Shown here: piece after piece, positions 29,201-37,446 of the stretch
How the letters are laid out: every line of letters begins with the position of its first letter
How positions within the stretch are numbered: position 1 is the first letter of the stretch
The notes under the pieces: model-generated
Database searches by the model: none
What the model was told of the DNA's origin: nothing
The model's input: the letters and a program-made list of their open reading frames with translations, nothing else
Program-made: the position numbers and the translations under genes
NCBI RefSeq assembly: GCF_005938625.1
Contig: NZ_VCNJ01000001.1
Coordinates: forward strand, 62,001-126,000
DNA from: Pseudomonas fluorescens
Lineage (GTDB): Bacteria; Pseudomonadota; Gammaproteobacteria; Pseudomonadales; Pseudomonadaceae
DNA: 64,000 bases
Direction: 5' to 3'

Positions 29201-29360
29201 CGGCCAGGTCGTGCATCAGATCGGCATCCCGCTGCATTGGGGGTTCACCGGTCTGACGCGTCACGGTTACCTGACCAACACCCTGGTGCCGTTCCTCGGC
29301 GATGGCAATACACAGACCCCGGAATCCAAGTCATTCCTGGTCAACGTGGAGAAACTATAG
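26295..29360 (+). CDS. fdnG: Formate dehydrogenase-N/O catalytic alpha subunit, selenoprotein (in-frame UGA = Sec197)
   Basis: A 1021-residue molybdopterin oxidoreductase that oxidises formate at the periplasmic face. It has a Tat signal (SRRQFFK, 4-10) and a 4Fe-4S site with Cys51, Cys54, Cys58 and Cys93. An in-frame UGA at 26883-26885 sits in DNQARV-U-HGPTVASL, exactly where E. coli FdnG/FdoG has selenocysteine (residue 196 there), and the frame continues without shift to 29360. A SECIS-like hairpin follows at once, and selA, selB and tRNA-Sec lie downstream. Automatic calling would split it at 26885. The ATG at 26295 follows AGGAG; fdnH starts right after the stop. Confidence 0.96.
26886..26928 (+). 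promoter_or_regulatory. Bacterial SECIS-like hairpin for Sec insertion in fdnG
   Basis: Directly after the UGA, CACGGCC (26886-26892) pairs with GGCCGTG (26922-26928). The apical part is CGG, a bulged U (26899), GGCA, loop AGUCU (26904-26908), UGCC, CCG. This matches the SelB-binding features of E. coli SECIS elements: a bulged U below a short stem, and a GU-containing loop (GGUCU in fdhF). The apical stem begins 11 bases past the UGA, within the working range. Confidence 0.85.
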
Positions 29361-30296
29361 ATGGCCAGCCAAGACATCATTGCCCGCTCGGCCACCACAA
29401 CCGTGCCGCCGTCGGTGAGGAATCAGGAGGCAGTCGCCAAGCTGATCGACACCACCAAATGCATCGGCTGCAAGGCCTGCCAGGTCGCCTGCTCGGAATG
29501 GAACGAGCTGCGCGACGAGGTTGGCCACAACCACGGCACCTATGACAACCCGCAAGACCTCAGCGCCGAAACCTGGACGTTGATGCGCTTCACCGAGCAC
29601 GAAACCGACGCCGGCAACCTCGAATGGCTGATCCGCAAGGACGGTTGCATGCACTGCGCCGAGCCGGGTTGTCTGGCGGCGTGCCCGAGCCCCGGCGCGA
29701 TCATCAAACATGCCAACGGCATCGTCGATTTCGATCAGGATCACTGCATCGGTTGTGGTTATTGCATCACCGGTTGCCCGTTCAACATCCCGCGCATTTC
29801 GCAGAAAGATCACAAGGCCTACAAATGCACCTTGTGTTCGGACCGCGTGGCGGTGGGGCTGGAACCGGCCTGTGTGAAAACCTGCCCGACCGGCGCGATC
29901 GTCTTCGGCACCAAGGAAGACATGAAGGAACACGCCGCCGAACGCATCGTCGATCTGAAAAGCCGTGGCTTCGAAAACGCCGGTCTGTATGACCCGGCCG
30001 GTGTTGGCGGCACGCATGTGATGTACGTGTTGCACCACGCCGATACGCCGACGATCTACGCCAACCTGCCGCAGGATCCAGCGATCAGTCCGTTGGTTGG
30101 ACTGTGGAAAGGCATCAGCAAACCCTTGGGTCTGCTGGCCATGGGCGCGGCGGTATTGGCCGGGTTCTTCCATTACGTGCGCATCGGCCCGAATCGCGTC
30201 GAGGAGGATGAACATCCGGCGCCGCCCGACACCTCGGTGCACGTCGTCGACCCGGCGGTGCACACCTTCGATCCACGCGGGGAGGAGCGGCCATGA
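29361..30296 (+). CDS. fdnH: Formate dehydrogenase iron-sulfur beta subunit
   Basis: A 311-residue electron-transfer subunit carrying four 4Fe-4S motifs: [11 protein letters not shown] (about 34-44), [24 protein letters not shown] and [10 protein letters not shown]...CVKTC. A single membrane helix near the C-terminus (about 248-272) anchors it beside the cytochrome. It passes electrons from FdnG to FdnI. It begins one base after the fdnG stop, and its own stop overlaps the fdnI start (ATGA, 30293-30296). Confidence 0.95.
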   Translation: MASQDIIARSATTTVPPSVRNQEAVAKLIDTTKCIGCKACQVACSEWNELRDEVGHNHGTYDNPQDLSAETWTLMRFTEHETDAGNLEWLIRKDGCMHCAEPGCLAACPSPGAIIKHANGIVDFDQDHCIGCGYCITGCPFNIPRISQKDHKAYKCTLCSDRVAVGLEPACVKTCPTGAIVFGTKEDMKEHAAERIVDLKSRGFENAGLYDPAGVGGTHVMYVLHHADTPTIYANLPQDPAISPLVGLWKGISKPLGLLAMGAAVLAGFFHYVRIGPNRVEEDEHPAPPDTSVHVVDPAVHTFDPRGEERP

Positions 30297-30958
30297 GCAA
30301 CAAGACGATCCTGCGATACACCGCCAACCAGCGCACCAATCACTGGCTGGTGGCGATCCTGTTTTTCATGGCCGGGCTGTCCGGGCTGGCGTTGTTTCAT
30401 CCGTCACTTTTCTGGCTGAGCAACCTGTTCGGTGGCGGGCCGTGGACGCGGATTCTGCACCCGTTCATGGGCATCGCGATGTTTGTGTTGTTCCTCGGCC
30501 TGGTGTTCCGTTTCTGGCGTGCGAACTTCTTTATCGACAACGACTGGAAGTGGATGCGCCGCATCGATCGGGTGCTGGTCAACGATGAAGAAAGCGTGCC
30601 GCCGGTAGGCAAGTACAACGCCGGGCAGAAGCTGCTGTTCTGGACTTTACTGCTGTGCATGCTCGGATTGCTGTTCACCGGGCTGGTGATCTGGCGCGCG
30701 TATTTCAGTGCGTATTTCGGCATCACCGTGATTCGCTGGGCGATGCTCCTGCATGCGCTGGCCGGGTTCATTCTGGTGTTGAGCATCATCATCCACATCT
30801 ATGCCGGGCTGTGGATCAAAGGCTCGGTCGACGCGATGATGCATGGCTGGGTGAGCCGCGCCTGGGCGAAGAAACACCACGAACTCTGGTATCGCGACAT
30901 CACCCGCGATGAACGCCAACCGGACGTGCCGGAGCGACCGATCACCAAAAAGGGCTGA
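30293..30958 (+). CDS. fdnI: Formate dehydrogenase cytochrome b556 gamma subunit
   Basis: A 221-residue membrane protein with four hydrophobic segments and several His positioned for two b hemes (for example NQRTNHW near the N-terminus, LHALAG and IHIYAGLW in the later helices). It takes electrons from FdnH and reduces quinone, coupling formate oxidation to the respiratory chain. The start overlaps the fdnH stop. Confidence 0.94.
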   Translation: MSNKTILRYTANQRTNHWLVAILFFMAGLSGLALFHPSLFWLSNLFGGGPWTRILHPFMGIAMFVLFLGLVFRFWRANFFIDNDWKWMRRIDRVLVNDEESVPPVGKYNAGQKLLFWTLLLCMLGLLFTGLVIWRAYFSAYFGITVIRWAMLLHALAGFILVLSIIIHIYAGLWIKGSVDAMMHGWVSRAWAKKHHELWYRDITRDERQPDVPERPITKKG

Positions 30959-30961
30959 CTT

Positions 30962-31888
30962 TTGCCAACCATTCTGGAACCTGGGGAAATCGAAGCGGCG
31001 GCGAGTTCGCCGCCGTTTCTGCATCTGCCGCCTTCGAACCTGTTTGCGCTGCGGGCTGACCGACTGGAGCAACTGGCCGAGGGGCATGCGCTGGCGGAGT
31101 ATCTGCGGCTGATTGCCGGGTTGTGCCGGGTGCAGCAGCAGGTATTTGACGATCCGCCGCTGACGGCGCCGTTCGATCAGCAACGGATCGAGGCTTGCCA
31201 GCAGCATGGTTTGCCTCCGTTCGCGGCTGACACGTTGGTGCGTGAAGAGGGCTGGCAGGCTTATCTCGAAGCTTTGCTGCAGCGTTATGATCCTTCTGAG
31301 AATCCCGCTGTTATTGATGCAGTGACGACGTTGCGGGTCGCCAGTATCGGCCAGTTACGTTCGTGGGCCGTGGCGTTGGTCAGTGGTCAATACTCAATGG
31401 TGCCGGCGCAACTGGTGCCGTTTCTTGGCGCGGCGCTGCAAGTGGCGTGGAGTCACTGGCTGCTCAGCGCGCCGGACCTGAAACTCAAACCCGGCGACAG
31501 CCTCAGCCAATGCCCGGCCTGTGGTTCACCGGCGATGGCCGGGGTGATCCGCCATCGTGGCAAGCACAACGGTTTGCGATATCTGGTGTGTTCGCTGTGT
31601 GCGTGTGAATGGCATGTGGTGCGGGTCAAGTGTGTGTACTGCGAGTCGAGTAAGGGTCTGGATTATTTCAGCCTTGAGGATGATCGCCACGCGGCTAATC
31701 AGGCGCCGATAAGGGCGGAGGTCTGTCCGGGCTGTAACAGCTATCTGAAACTGGTTTATCTGGAAAACGATGCCGATGCGGAGGCGTTGTCGGCTGATTT
31801 GAGCAGTCTGCTGCTGGATATGCGTCTGGCGCAGGACGGTTATCAGCGCCTGGCGCCGAATCTGTTGCTGGCTCCGGGAGACGAATGA
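30962..31888 (+). CDS. fdhE: Formate dehydrogenase accessory protein FdhE
   Basis: A 308-residue cytoplasmic protein close to E. coli FdhE in length. It has four CxxC pairs in the C-terminal half (CPACGSPA, CSLCACEW, CVYCESS, CPGCNSY), which bind iron in the E. coli protein. FdhE is needed to mature formate dehydrogenase before Tat export. The best start is TTG at 30962, three bases past the fdnI stop. Confidence 0.92.
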   Translation: MPTILEPGEIEAAASSPPFLHLPPSNLFALRADRLEQLAEGHALAEYLRLIAGLCRVQQQVFDDPPLTAPFDQQRIEACQQHGLPPFAADTLVREEGWQAYLEALLQRYDPSENPAVIDAVTTLRVASIGQLRSWAVALVSGQYSMVPAQLVPFLGAALQVAWSHWLLSAPDLKLKPGDSLSQCPACGSPAMAGVIRHRGKHNGLRYLVCSLCACEWHVVRVKCVYCESSKGLDYFSLEDDRHAANQAPIRAEVCPGCNSYLKLVYLENDADAEALSADLSSLLLDMRLAQDGYQRLAPNLLLAPGDE

Positions 31889-31936
31889 AGTGAGCGTCTA
31901 CACTCTGGCGCAGTGATCTGTCTCCAGGAGTGGCTG

Positions 31937-33337
31937 ATGTCCCTGCGGTTACCTTCCATTGATAGTTTGTTGCGTCACCCGGCATGCGTGCCTTTGCTTG
32001 AGCGTCACGGCCGTGAGTCGCTGCTGGCGAGTCTGCGTCAATTGCTCGATGAACTGCGTTCAAGCGTGTTGAACGGGCAGTTATCAGCCGTCGAAATCAG
32101 CCTTGAAGTGCTCGCCGGCCGCGTCGGTGAACGCCTGGCCCAGCAACAACGCAGCAAGGTGCGCCGAGTGTTCAACCTCACCGGCACGGTGTTGCACACC
32201 AATCTGGGCCGCGCCTTGTTGCCGGACGAAGCCATCGACGCCGTGCAAATGGCCGCGCGTTATCCGCTCAATCTGGAATTCGATCTGGCCAGCGGCAATC
32301 GCGGTGATCGCGATGATCTGATCGAAGGCCTGATCCGCGAACTGACCGGCGCAGAAGCCGTCACCGTGGTCAACAACAATGCCGCCGCCGTGCTGCTGAC
32401 GCTGAACAGTCTGGGCGTACGCAAGGAAGGCATCATCTCGCGCGGTGAGTTGATCGAAATCGGCGGCGCGTTCCGCATCCCCGACATCATGGCCCGCGCT
32501 GGCGTGCGCCTGCATGAAGTCGGTACGACCAATCGCACCCATGCTCGCGACTACGAAGCGGCGATCAGCCCTCGCAGCGGCTTGATCATGCGTGTGCATG
32601 CGAGCAACTACAGCATCGAAGGTTTTACCGCTCGGGTGCCGACCGCTGAGCTGGCCGAGTTGGCGCATCGGCATGGCTTGCCGTTGCTGGAAGATCTGGG
32701 CAGTGGCAGTCTGCTCGACCTCACACGCTGGGGATTGCCGGCGGAACCGACGGTGCGTCAGGCGCTGCTGGATGGCGCGGATATCGTCACCTTCAGCGGC
32801 GATAAATTGCTCGGCGGCCCGCAGGCGGGATTGATCGTCGGGCGTAAAGAGCTGATCGCGAAGATCAAGAAGAACCCGCTCAAACGCGCATTGCGGGTGG
32901 ACAAGTTGACCTTGGCGGCACTGGAGGCGGTCCTGGGTTTGTATCGCGATCCGGATCGCCTCGCTGAACGTCTGCCGAGTCTGCGCCTGTTGACTCGTCC
33001 GCAAGCAGACATCTTCGCGCAGGCTTCACGGTTGCAGCCCTTGATGGCTGAAGTCTTGGGTTCGCTGTGGCAGGTCAGCGCAGTCGAGGCCTTGGGCATG
33101 ATCGGCAGCGGCAGCCAACCGGTGGCGCGTTTGCCGAGTGCGGCGCTGTGTTGTCGCCCGCAAGTCTCCAAGCGCTTGCGCGGGCGTTGCCTGTTGAGTC
33201 TGGAAGCCGCGTTACGAGCCTTGCCGATCCCGGTGCTCGGGCGCATTGACGACGATGCGTTGTGGCTCGACCTTCGCCAACTCGACGATGAACCGGCCTG
33301 GCTCAGGCAATTGCCGCAGTTGCAGGTCGACCTGTGA
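31937..33337 (+). CDS. selA: L-seryl-tRNA(Sec) selenium transferase SelA
   Basis: A 466-residue PLP enzyme (E. coli SelA is 463) that converts seryl-tRNA-Sec to selenocysteyl-tRNA-Sec using selenophosphate. The PLP lysine is Lys290 in [13 protein letters not shown], and the N-terminal domain ends in the conserved [16 protein letters not shown] (80-95). The ATG at 31937 has CCAGGAG upstream; an ATG eight codons earlier in the same frame is less likely. The stop overlaps the GTG start of selB (33334-33337). Confidence 0.95.
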   Translation: MSLRLPSIDSLLRHPACVPLLERHGRESLLASLRQLLDELRSSVLNGQLSAVEISLEVLAGRVGERLAQQQRSKVRRVFNLTGTVLHTNLGRALLPDEAIDAVQMAARYPLNLEFDLASGNRGDRDDLIEGLIRELTGAEAVTVVNNNAAAVLLTLNSLGVRKEGIISRGELIEIGGAFRIPDIMARAGVRLHEVGTTNRTHARDYEAAISPRSGLIMRVHASNYSIEGFTARVPTAELAELAHRHGLPLLEDLGSGSLLDLTRWGLPAEPTVRQALLDGADIVTFSGDKLLGGPQAGLIVGRKELIAKIKKNPLKRALRVDKLTLAALEAVLGLYRDPDRLAERLPSLRLLTRPQADIFAQASRLQPLMAEVLGSLWQVSAVEALGMIGSGSQPVARLPSAALCCRPQVSKRLRGRCLLSLEAALRALPIPVLGRIDDDALWLDLRQLDDEPAWLRQLPQLQVDL

Positions 33338-35250
33338 TTGTCGGCACGGCGGGGCACATCGACCACGGCAAGACGTCGCTGCTGCAAGCCCTGACCGGAC
33401 AAACCGGCGACCGCCGTCCGCAGGAACGCGAGCGCGGGATGACCATCGATCTTGGCTACCTCTACGCGGAACTCGAACCCGGCGCGGGCCTGACCGGGTT
33501 TATCGACGTCCCCGGCCACGAGAAATTCACCCACAACATGCTCGCCGGCGCCCAAGGCATTGATCTGGTGCTGCTGGTGGTCGCCGCCGATGACGGCGTG
33601 ATGCCGCAGACCCGCGAGCATCTGGCGATTGTCGAATTGTTGGGTATTCCGCGTGCCTTGGTGACGATCACCAAATGCGATCGGGTCGAGGCGGGCAGGG
33701 TGGAAGAGGTGCAGCGCCAAGTGCTGGACCTGCTCGCCCCCGGGCCGTTTGCCGAGGCGCCGATCCTGACCGTGTCGAGCCTGAGCGGGCAGGGCATTGA
33801 GGCACTGCGCGAGGTGTTGTTGCAGACGCAAAGCGAGGTGCACGAGCGTAGCCGTGAAGGTGGTTTTCGTCTGGCCATCGACCGTGCGTTCAGCGTTGCC
33901 GGTGCGGGGATTGTGGTGACCGGCACGGCGTTGTCGGGCTCTGTTTCAGTCGGCGACAAACTGTTGCTCGGACCTTCCGGCAAATCGGTCCGGGTTCGCG
34001 GCTTGCACGCGCAAAATCAACCCGCCGAACAGGCTTTCGCCGGGCAGCGAGTGGCTTTGAATATCAGCGGCGAGCGTCTTGAACTGGCGCAGATCCATCG
34101 CGGCCAGTGGTTGCTTAGCGAGTGGCTGCACGCGCCGACACAACGGGTCGACATCGACTTTCAACTGCTGCCTGGCGAGCGCACCTTCGAGCACTTTCAT
34201 CCGGTACACATGCACCTCGGCACGCAGGATGTGATCGCCCGCGTCGCCTTGCTCGAAGGTCCGCGCTTGAGTCCCGGCGAGCGGATGTTTGCGCAACTGC
34301 TGATCAACGCACCGGTGCACGCGGTGAAGGGCGATCGATTGATCCTGCGCGACCAGAGCGCGCAACGTACCCTCGGTGGCGGACAGGTCCTCGACCCGTT
34401 CGCCCCGGCGCGACAACGTCGCAGCCCGGAACGTCTGGCGCAATTGCGCGCCTTGGTTTCGGGCGACGAGTTCGAACAGGTACTGCCCGTGTTGCTCAAC
34501 TACAGTGCGGGCGGCCTCGACCCGTTGCGGCTGGAACGCCAATTCAATCGCCCACGCGCGTCCTGGTCGTTAGCGGAAAACGTGCGCCTGATCGACACCC
34601 GCCAAGGCCCGGTGCTGTTCAACGTGCAACGCTGGGGGCAGTTGAAATTCACCCTGCTGGAACAACTCGCACAGTTTCATGAACTGGAGCCCGACCAGAT
34701 GGGCCCGGACCGCGATCGCTTGCGGCGCTTCAGTGGTCTGGCACTGGAGCGCTCGACGTTTGTCAGTCTGCTGGATGAATTGCTCACCGCCGGATCGGTT
34801 CAGGCAAGCGGACCGTGGCTGCATTTGCCGGATCATCAGGTGCGTCTGAATGCCGAGGACGAAAGCCTCTTGCTGCAATTACAGCCGTTGTTCGAACAGG
34901 CCGGTTTCGACCCGCCATGGGTGCGCGACATCGCGAAAATACTCGGTCAGGAAGATGCCGTCGTACGCCTGCTGCTGCGCAAACTGGCGCGGCTCGGTCT
35001 GATGCATCAGGTGGTGCGCGACCTGTTCTTGAGTGACGTGCAACTGCGCCAAATGGCCAACGTGTTGCTCCAACTCGCCAAGGAAAATCCGCAGATCCAG
35101 GTGACAACCTTCCGCGATGCGCTAGGCTTGGGTCGCAAACGCTGTATTCAGTACCTCGAATACTTCGACCGCGTCGGCCTGACCCGACGCCTCGGCGAAT
35201 CCCGCCAGATCCGCCCCGACAACGCGCTGGCCCACGCCTGCGCACAATGA
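33334..35250 (+). CDS. selB: Selenocysteine-specific elongation factor SelB
   Basis: A 638-residue GTPase. G1 is [11 protein letters not shown] (3-13), G3 is DVPGHEKF (about 56-63) and G4 is TKCD (about 112-115), followed by EF-Tu-like beta domains and C-terminal winged-helix repeats (about 380-638) that bind the SECIS RNA. It delivers Sec-tRNA-Sec to the UGA codon of fdnG. The GTG start overlaps the selA stop by four bases, and the tRNA-Sec gene begins seven bases past the stop. Confidence 0.95.
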   Translation: MIVGTAGHIDHGKTSLLQALTGQTGDRRPQERERGMTIDLGYLYAELEPGAGLTGFIDVPGHEKFTHNMLAGAQGIDLVLLVVAADDGVMPQTREHLAIVELLGIPRALVTITKCDRVEAGRVEEVQRQVLDLLAPGPFAEAPILTVSSLSGQGIEALREVLLQTQSEVHERSREGGFRLAIDRAFSVAGAGIVVTGTALSGSVSVGDKLLLGPSGKSVRVRGLHAQNQPAEQAFAGQRVALNISGERLELAQIHRGQWLLSEWLHAPTQRVDIDFQLLPGERTFEHFHPVHMHLGTQDVIARVALLEGPRLSPGERMFAQLLINAPVHAVKGDRLILRDQSAQRTLGGGQVLDPFAPARQRRSPERLAQLRALVSGDEFEQVLPVLLNYSAGGLDPLRLERQFNRPRASWSLAENVRLIDTRQGPVLFNVQRWGQLKFTLLEQLAQFHELEPDQMGPDRDRLRRFSGLALERSTFVSLLDELLTAGSVQASGPWLHLPDHQVRLNAEDESLLLQLQPLFEQAGFDPPWVRDIAKILGQEDAVVRLLLRKLARLGLMHQVVRDLFLSDVQLRQMANVLLQLAKENPQIQVTTFRDALGLGRKRCIQYLEYFDRVGLTRRLGESRQIRPDNALAHACAQ

Positions 35251-35256
35251 GTTCAA

Positions 35257-35352
35257 GGAAGGCAATCGCGCCCGGTGGCGCGGCCGGGCTTCAAACCCGG
35301 TTGGGGACGGCATCCGTTCCCGGGCAGGTTCGACTCCGGCTGCCTTCCGCCA
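35257..35352 (+). tRNA. selC: tRNA-Sec (anticodon TCA)
   Basis: A 96-base tRNA including the encoded CCA (35350-35352). The 8-bp acceptor stem GGAAGGCA / TGCCTTCC, the 5-bp anticodon stem CCGGG / CCCGG with loop CTTCAAA, the long variable arm (GGGACGGCATCCGTTCCC) and the T-loop GGTTCGACTCC are all diagnostic of bacterial tRNA-Sec (95 bases in E. coli). The anticodon TCA at 35291-35293 reads UGA. Discriminator base is G35349. Confidence 0.97.
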
Positions 35353-35395
35353 GTTTTCTTAAAAAAAGATCACAGCCCTTGGGCCTGTCCCGAAT

Positions 35396-35506
35396 TGATC
35401 GTTCCCACGCTCCGCGTGGGAATGCCTCAACGGACGCTCCGCGTTCGGCTTTGGAAGGGACGCAGAGCGTCCCGGGCTGCATTCCCACGCAGAGCGTGGG
35501 AACGAT
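35396..35506. repeat. REP palindrome cluster (GTTCCCACGC type), first copy flanking the DUF6124-type gene
   Basis: TTGATCGTTCCCACGC...GCGTGGGAACGATC encloses ACGGACGCTCCGCG / CGCAGAGCGTCC. The same arrangement precedes the truncated gene copy at 37126. Confidence 0.85.
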
Positions 35507-35517
35507 CTGTACCCGAA

Positions 35518-35877
35518 CTAATCCGGCAATTCCAGATTATCCATCACCCGATTCACCGCCAGTTCGCCGAGCATGATCAGTTGCGCGATCCCCAACAGCG
35601 TTCTGCGCTGCGACGCGGGGATGAGGTGGGCGAAGTCATGGGCGATAGTTCTGGCTGAGGCGAGTGTTTCGCTGGCATCGGCCAGCAGTTCCTCGTTTTT
35701 GAAGTCGGCGGTAACGGCGTACATCCGGCGGGTTTTGCGTGGCGGTGGGGTGGAGCCGGGTGGGCAGAGGTAGTGATCGAGCGCGCGTTCGGCGGCTTCG
35801 TTGAGCTTTTTTGAATCGAGGGATTCGTAGGGGGAGGCGAGGTCGGTTTCGGGTGGGTTGGGTGTTGGTTTTATCAT
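35518..35877 (-). CDS. DUF6124-type small protein
   Basis: A 119-residue protein, widespread in Pseudomonas, beginning with MIKPTPNPPETD and containing SPYESLDSKKLNEAAERALDHYL. It is largely helical, with a hydrophobic stretch near the C-terminus (RTLLGIAQLIMLGELAVN). No function is known. AAGGAG lies close upstream of the start. A highly structured untranslated leader precedes it (35905-36080), and a decayed 3' copy lies at 37126-37209. Confidence 0.8.
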   Translation of the reverse strand: MIKPTPNPPETDLASPYESLDSKKLNEAAERALDHYLCPPGSTPPPRKTRRMYAVTADFKNEELLADASETLASARTIAHDFAHLIPASQRRTLLGIAQLIMLGELAVNRVMDNLELPD

Positions 35878-35904
35878 GGTAAAGCTCCTTGAGATGTGGA
35901 GCCG

Positions 35905-36080
35905 TCATCCATCGCTGCTAAACGGATAGGGTGGCGGCTGTACGCGGGTTAGCAGACCAGGCTCAAGGATCCCGGCGCACCGAAGTGCCCCACGCAAAGC
36001 CGCCATAACATATGGCGATACCCGCGTGCCTTGAAATTGCCGAGCTGCTAAACCCGATCGCTGATTCGTCAGCGACCGCA
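35905..36080 (-). ncRNA. Structured leader RNA candidate upstream of the DUF6124-type gene
   Basis: Read on the minus strand, this stretch contains several strong hairpins: CGCTGA-CGAA-TCAGCG (36074-36059), CGCCATA-TGT-TATGGCG (36017-36001), GCAC-TTCG-GTGC (35988-35977), and CTGCTAA/TTAGCAG pairing (35955-35915, repeated at about 36043-36053). A 78-codon frame crosses it, but its residues follow the hairpins and look non-coding. The arrangement resembles small structured RNAs found before this gene family in Pseudomonas; a relation to Rfam C4 antisense RNA is possible but untested. The remaining gap to 36268 shows nothing recognisable. Confidence 0.4.
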
Positions 36081-36268
36081 CCACAATAGAACCCGACCCC
36101 AAGGCGCACAAGCCGGCGGATTCTGGCGTAGCTGTAGGCAATGGCGCAAGAATTTGTAGCCTTGAAGGCGTGTCTGGAGGTGTCTTTTAAACACTCCAGT
36201 TTAAAAAAACGAAAAGTCGGGCGAAGATCTGGGGGGAAAGGCGGTCTGTCCCTGATAACGCTGATCTT

Positions 36269-36300
36269 TGTAGGAGCTGCCGAAGGCTGCGATCTTTTGA
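36269..36300. repeat. Half REP element
   Basis: TGTAGGAGCTGCCGAAGGCT with GCGATCTTTTGATC is one arm of the usual palindrome without its partner. It is preceded by GGTCTGTCCCTGATAAC (36242-36258) and followed by CGTATCCAGCGAA, both of which recur at 37227 and 37326. Confidence 0.7.
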
Positions 36301-36349
36301 TCTTACGGGTACCCGCCCACCATCGTATCCAGCGAAATGCGAGTCTTTG

Positions 36350-36640
36350 TCAGAGATTACGCTGCGCTTCCCTCCGATCATGCAGGACTCTGATGATCGC
36401 GATTCCGTACGCGGTGATCCGAAAATAGATCATGTGGCGTTCCACACTGCAACGCCGATAACCGGGGCGGATTGCGTCGCAGGCCAGCGCGGTTTTTGGG
36501 CGCTCGGCTAATTGCTCGAAGGCTGCGGTAATCATGTCGATGTAGCGATTGGCCTGATCCAGCCCCCATTGCTGAGCCGTATAACTCCAGATCGCCTCAA
36601 GGTCACCCTCAGCGGCGGGGGTGAGACGATATTCAGCCAT
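36350..36640 (-). CDS. parE: ParE-type toxin of a ParDE toxin-antitoxin pair
   Basis: A 96-residue RelE/ParE-fold protein: MAEYRLTPAAEGDLEAIWSY at the N-terminus and CSVERHMIYFRI plus IRVLHDRR near the C-terminus are typical ParE features. ParE toxins poison DNA gyrase. The gene overlaps the upstream antitoxin by eight bases, so toxin translation depends on antitoxin translation. Confidence 0.9.
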   Translation of the reverse strand: MAEYRLTPAAEGDLEAIWSYTAQQWGLDQANRYIDMITAAFEQLAERPKTALACDAIRPGYRRCSVERHMIYFRITAYGIAIIRVLHDRREAQRNL

Positions 36641-36878
36641 GCGCGCTTAACATTCTCTTCTTGAATGCCTCGGGATCGAAGGGGCGAGGATTTCCACTGG
36701 ATTCACCTTCACGAAGCGCCGCACGGATGGTTTCCAGTTCGGCGTTTCGCTCCTGTTCTCGGCGGATCAGATCGCGGATGTATTCGCTGTCGTTGGTGTA
36801 ATGACCAGCTTCGATCTGGGCTTTGATCCAGTGGTCTTGCTGGTCAGTCACGGTGATGGTTTTTCGTACAGTTGCCAT
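36633..36878 (-). CDS. parD: ParD-type ribbon-helix-helix antitoxin
   Basis: An 81-residue protein whose N-terminal part (TVRKTITVTDQQDHWIKAQI) is a ribbon-helix-helix DNA-binding domain of the ParD CC2985 type. The acidic C-terminal tail should wrap ParE. It is expected to repress its own promoter; A/T-rich sequence at 36900-36935 upstream of the start is the likely site. Confidence 0.9.
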   Translation of the reverse strand: MATVRKTITVTDQQDHWIKAQIEAGHYTNDSEYIRDLIRREQERNAELETIRAALREGESSGNPRPFDPEAFKKRMLSAHG

Positions 36879-37002
36879 GAACGGGCCTCCGGAGAATGAT
36901 CGAATGTGCGCAAATTATCACACTATTGGTGCGCTAACGAGCATTGAGCCCGTTGAACAAACGATAGTCCTCGTCACTGTAAAATCAAAAGATCGCCGGT
37001 GT

Positions 37003-37114
37003 TGATCGTTCCCATGCTCCGCGTGGGAATGCAGCCCGGGACGCTCCGCGTCCCTTCCAAAGCCGAACGCGGAGCATCCGTTGAGGCATTCCCACGCAGA
37101 GCGTGGGAACGATC
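37003..37114. repeat. REP palindrome cluster (GTTCCCACGC type), second copy
   Basis: TTGATCGTTCCCATGCTCCG...GCGTGGGAACGATC. Its inner part (GACGCTCCGCGTCCC / AACGCGGAGCATCC) is arranged as in the copy at 35396-35506. The stretch 36879-37002 holds only the parD upstream region. Confidence 0.85.
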
Positions 37115-37125
37115 ATAGAGGCCCG

Positions 37126-37209
37126 CTACTGCGGCAACTCCAGATTATCCATCACCCGATTCACCGCCAGCTCCCCAAGCATGATCAGTTGCGCGATCCC
37201 CAACAGCGT
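37126..37209 (-). pseudogene. Truncated 3' remnant of a DUF6124-type gene
   Basis: 37131-37209 matches 35523-35601 (the 3' end of the complete gene) at 74 of 79 bases, and the TAG stop is conserved at 37126-37128. The match breaks off after CCCCAACAGCGT and is replaced by sequence resembling that upstream of the complete gene (ATCT-GGGG-AAGG-GGTCTGTCCCTGATAAC). The remnant therefore lost about 620 bases: the rest of the coding region and the structured leader. Confidence 0.85.
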
Positions 37210-37253
37210 CTATCTCGGGGCAAGGTGGTCTGTCCCTGATAACACCTCAAAAA

Positions 37254-37320
37254 GCAAAAGATCGCAGCCTGCGGCAGCTCCTGCAGAAATGGGTGGAGCT
37301 GCCGCAGGCTGCGATCTTTT
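37254..37320. repeat. REP palindrome (AAAAGATCGCAGCC type)
   Basis: AAAAGATCGCAGCCTGCGGC is followed by its reverse complement ending GCTGCGATCTTTT. Confidence 0.85.
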
Positions 37321-37414
37321 GCTCCACCGTATCCAGCGAATTCCGAAAAACTCGCCATGGCAATGCACTGCTCACCCTGAGTATGGCGATCAGTCCTTCG
37401 CGAGCGGCGGCCAT

Positions 37415-37440
37415 GAAAAAGGGGCCGTTTCCGGCCCCTT
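37415..37440 (-). terminator. Intrinsic terminator of cptA
   Basis: On the minus strand AAGGGGCCG pairs with CGGCCCCTT across a four-base loop and is followed by a T-run (the AAAAA at 37416-37420). It lies directly after the cptA stop. Confidence 0.88.
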
Positions 37441-37446
37441 CTGGTG

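Noticed and set aside
35905..36141. A 78-codon open frame upstream of the DUF6124-type gene
   Set aside because: Its sequence follows several strong hairpins and gives an Arg/Gly/Pro-rich product of non-coding character; I list the stretch as a structured RNA candidate instead.
37003..37445. Possible small genes between parD and cptA
   Set aside because: All open frames here run through REP palindromes, the gene remnant or the cptA terminator.
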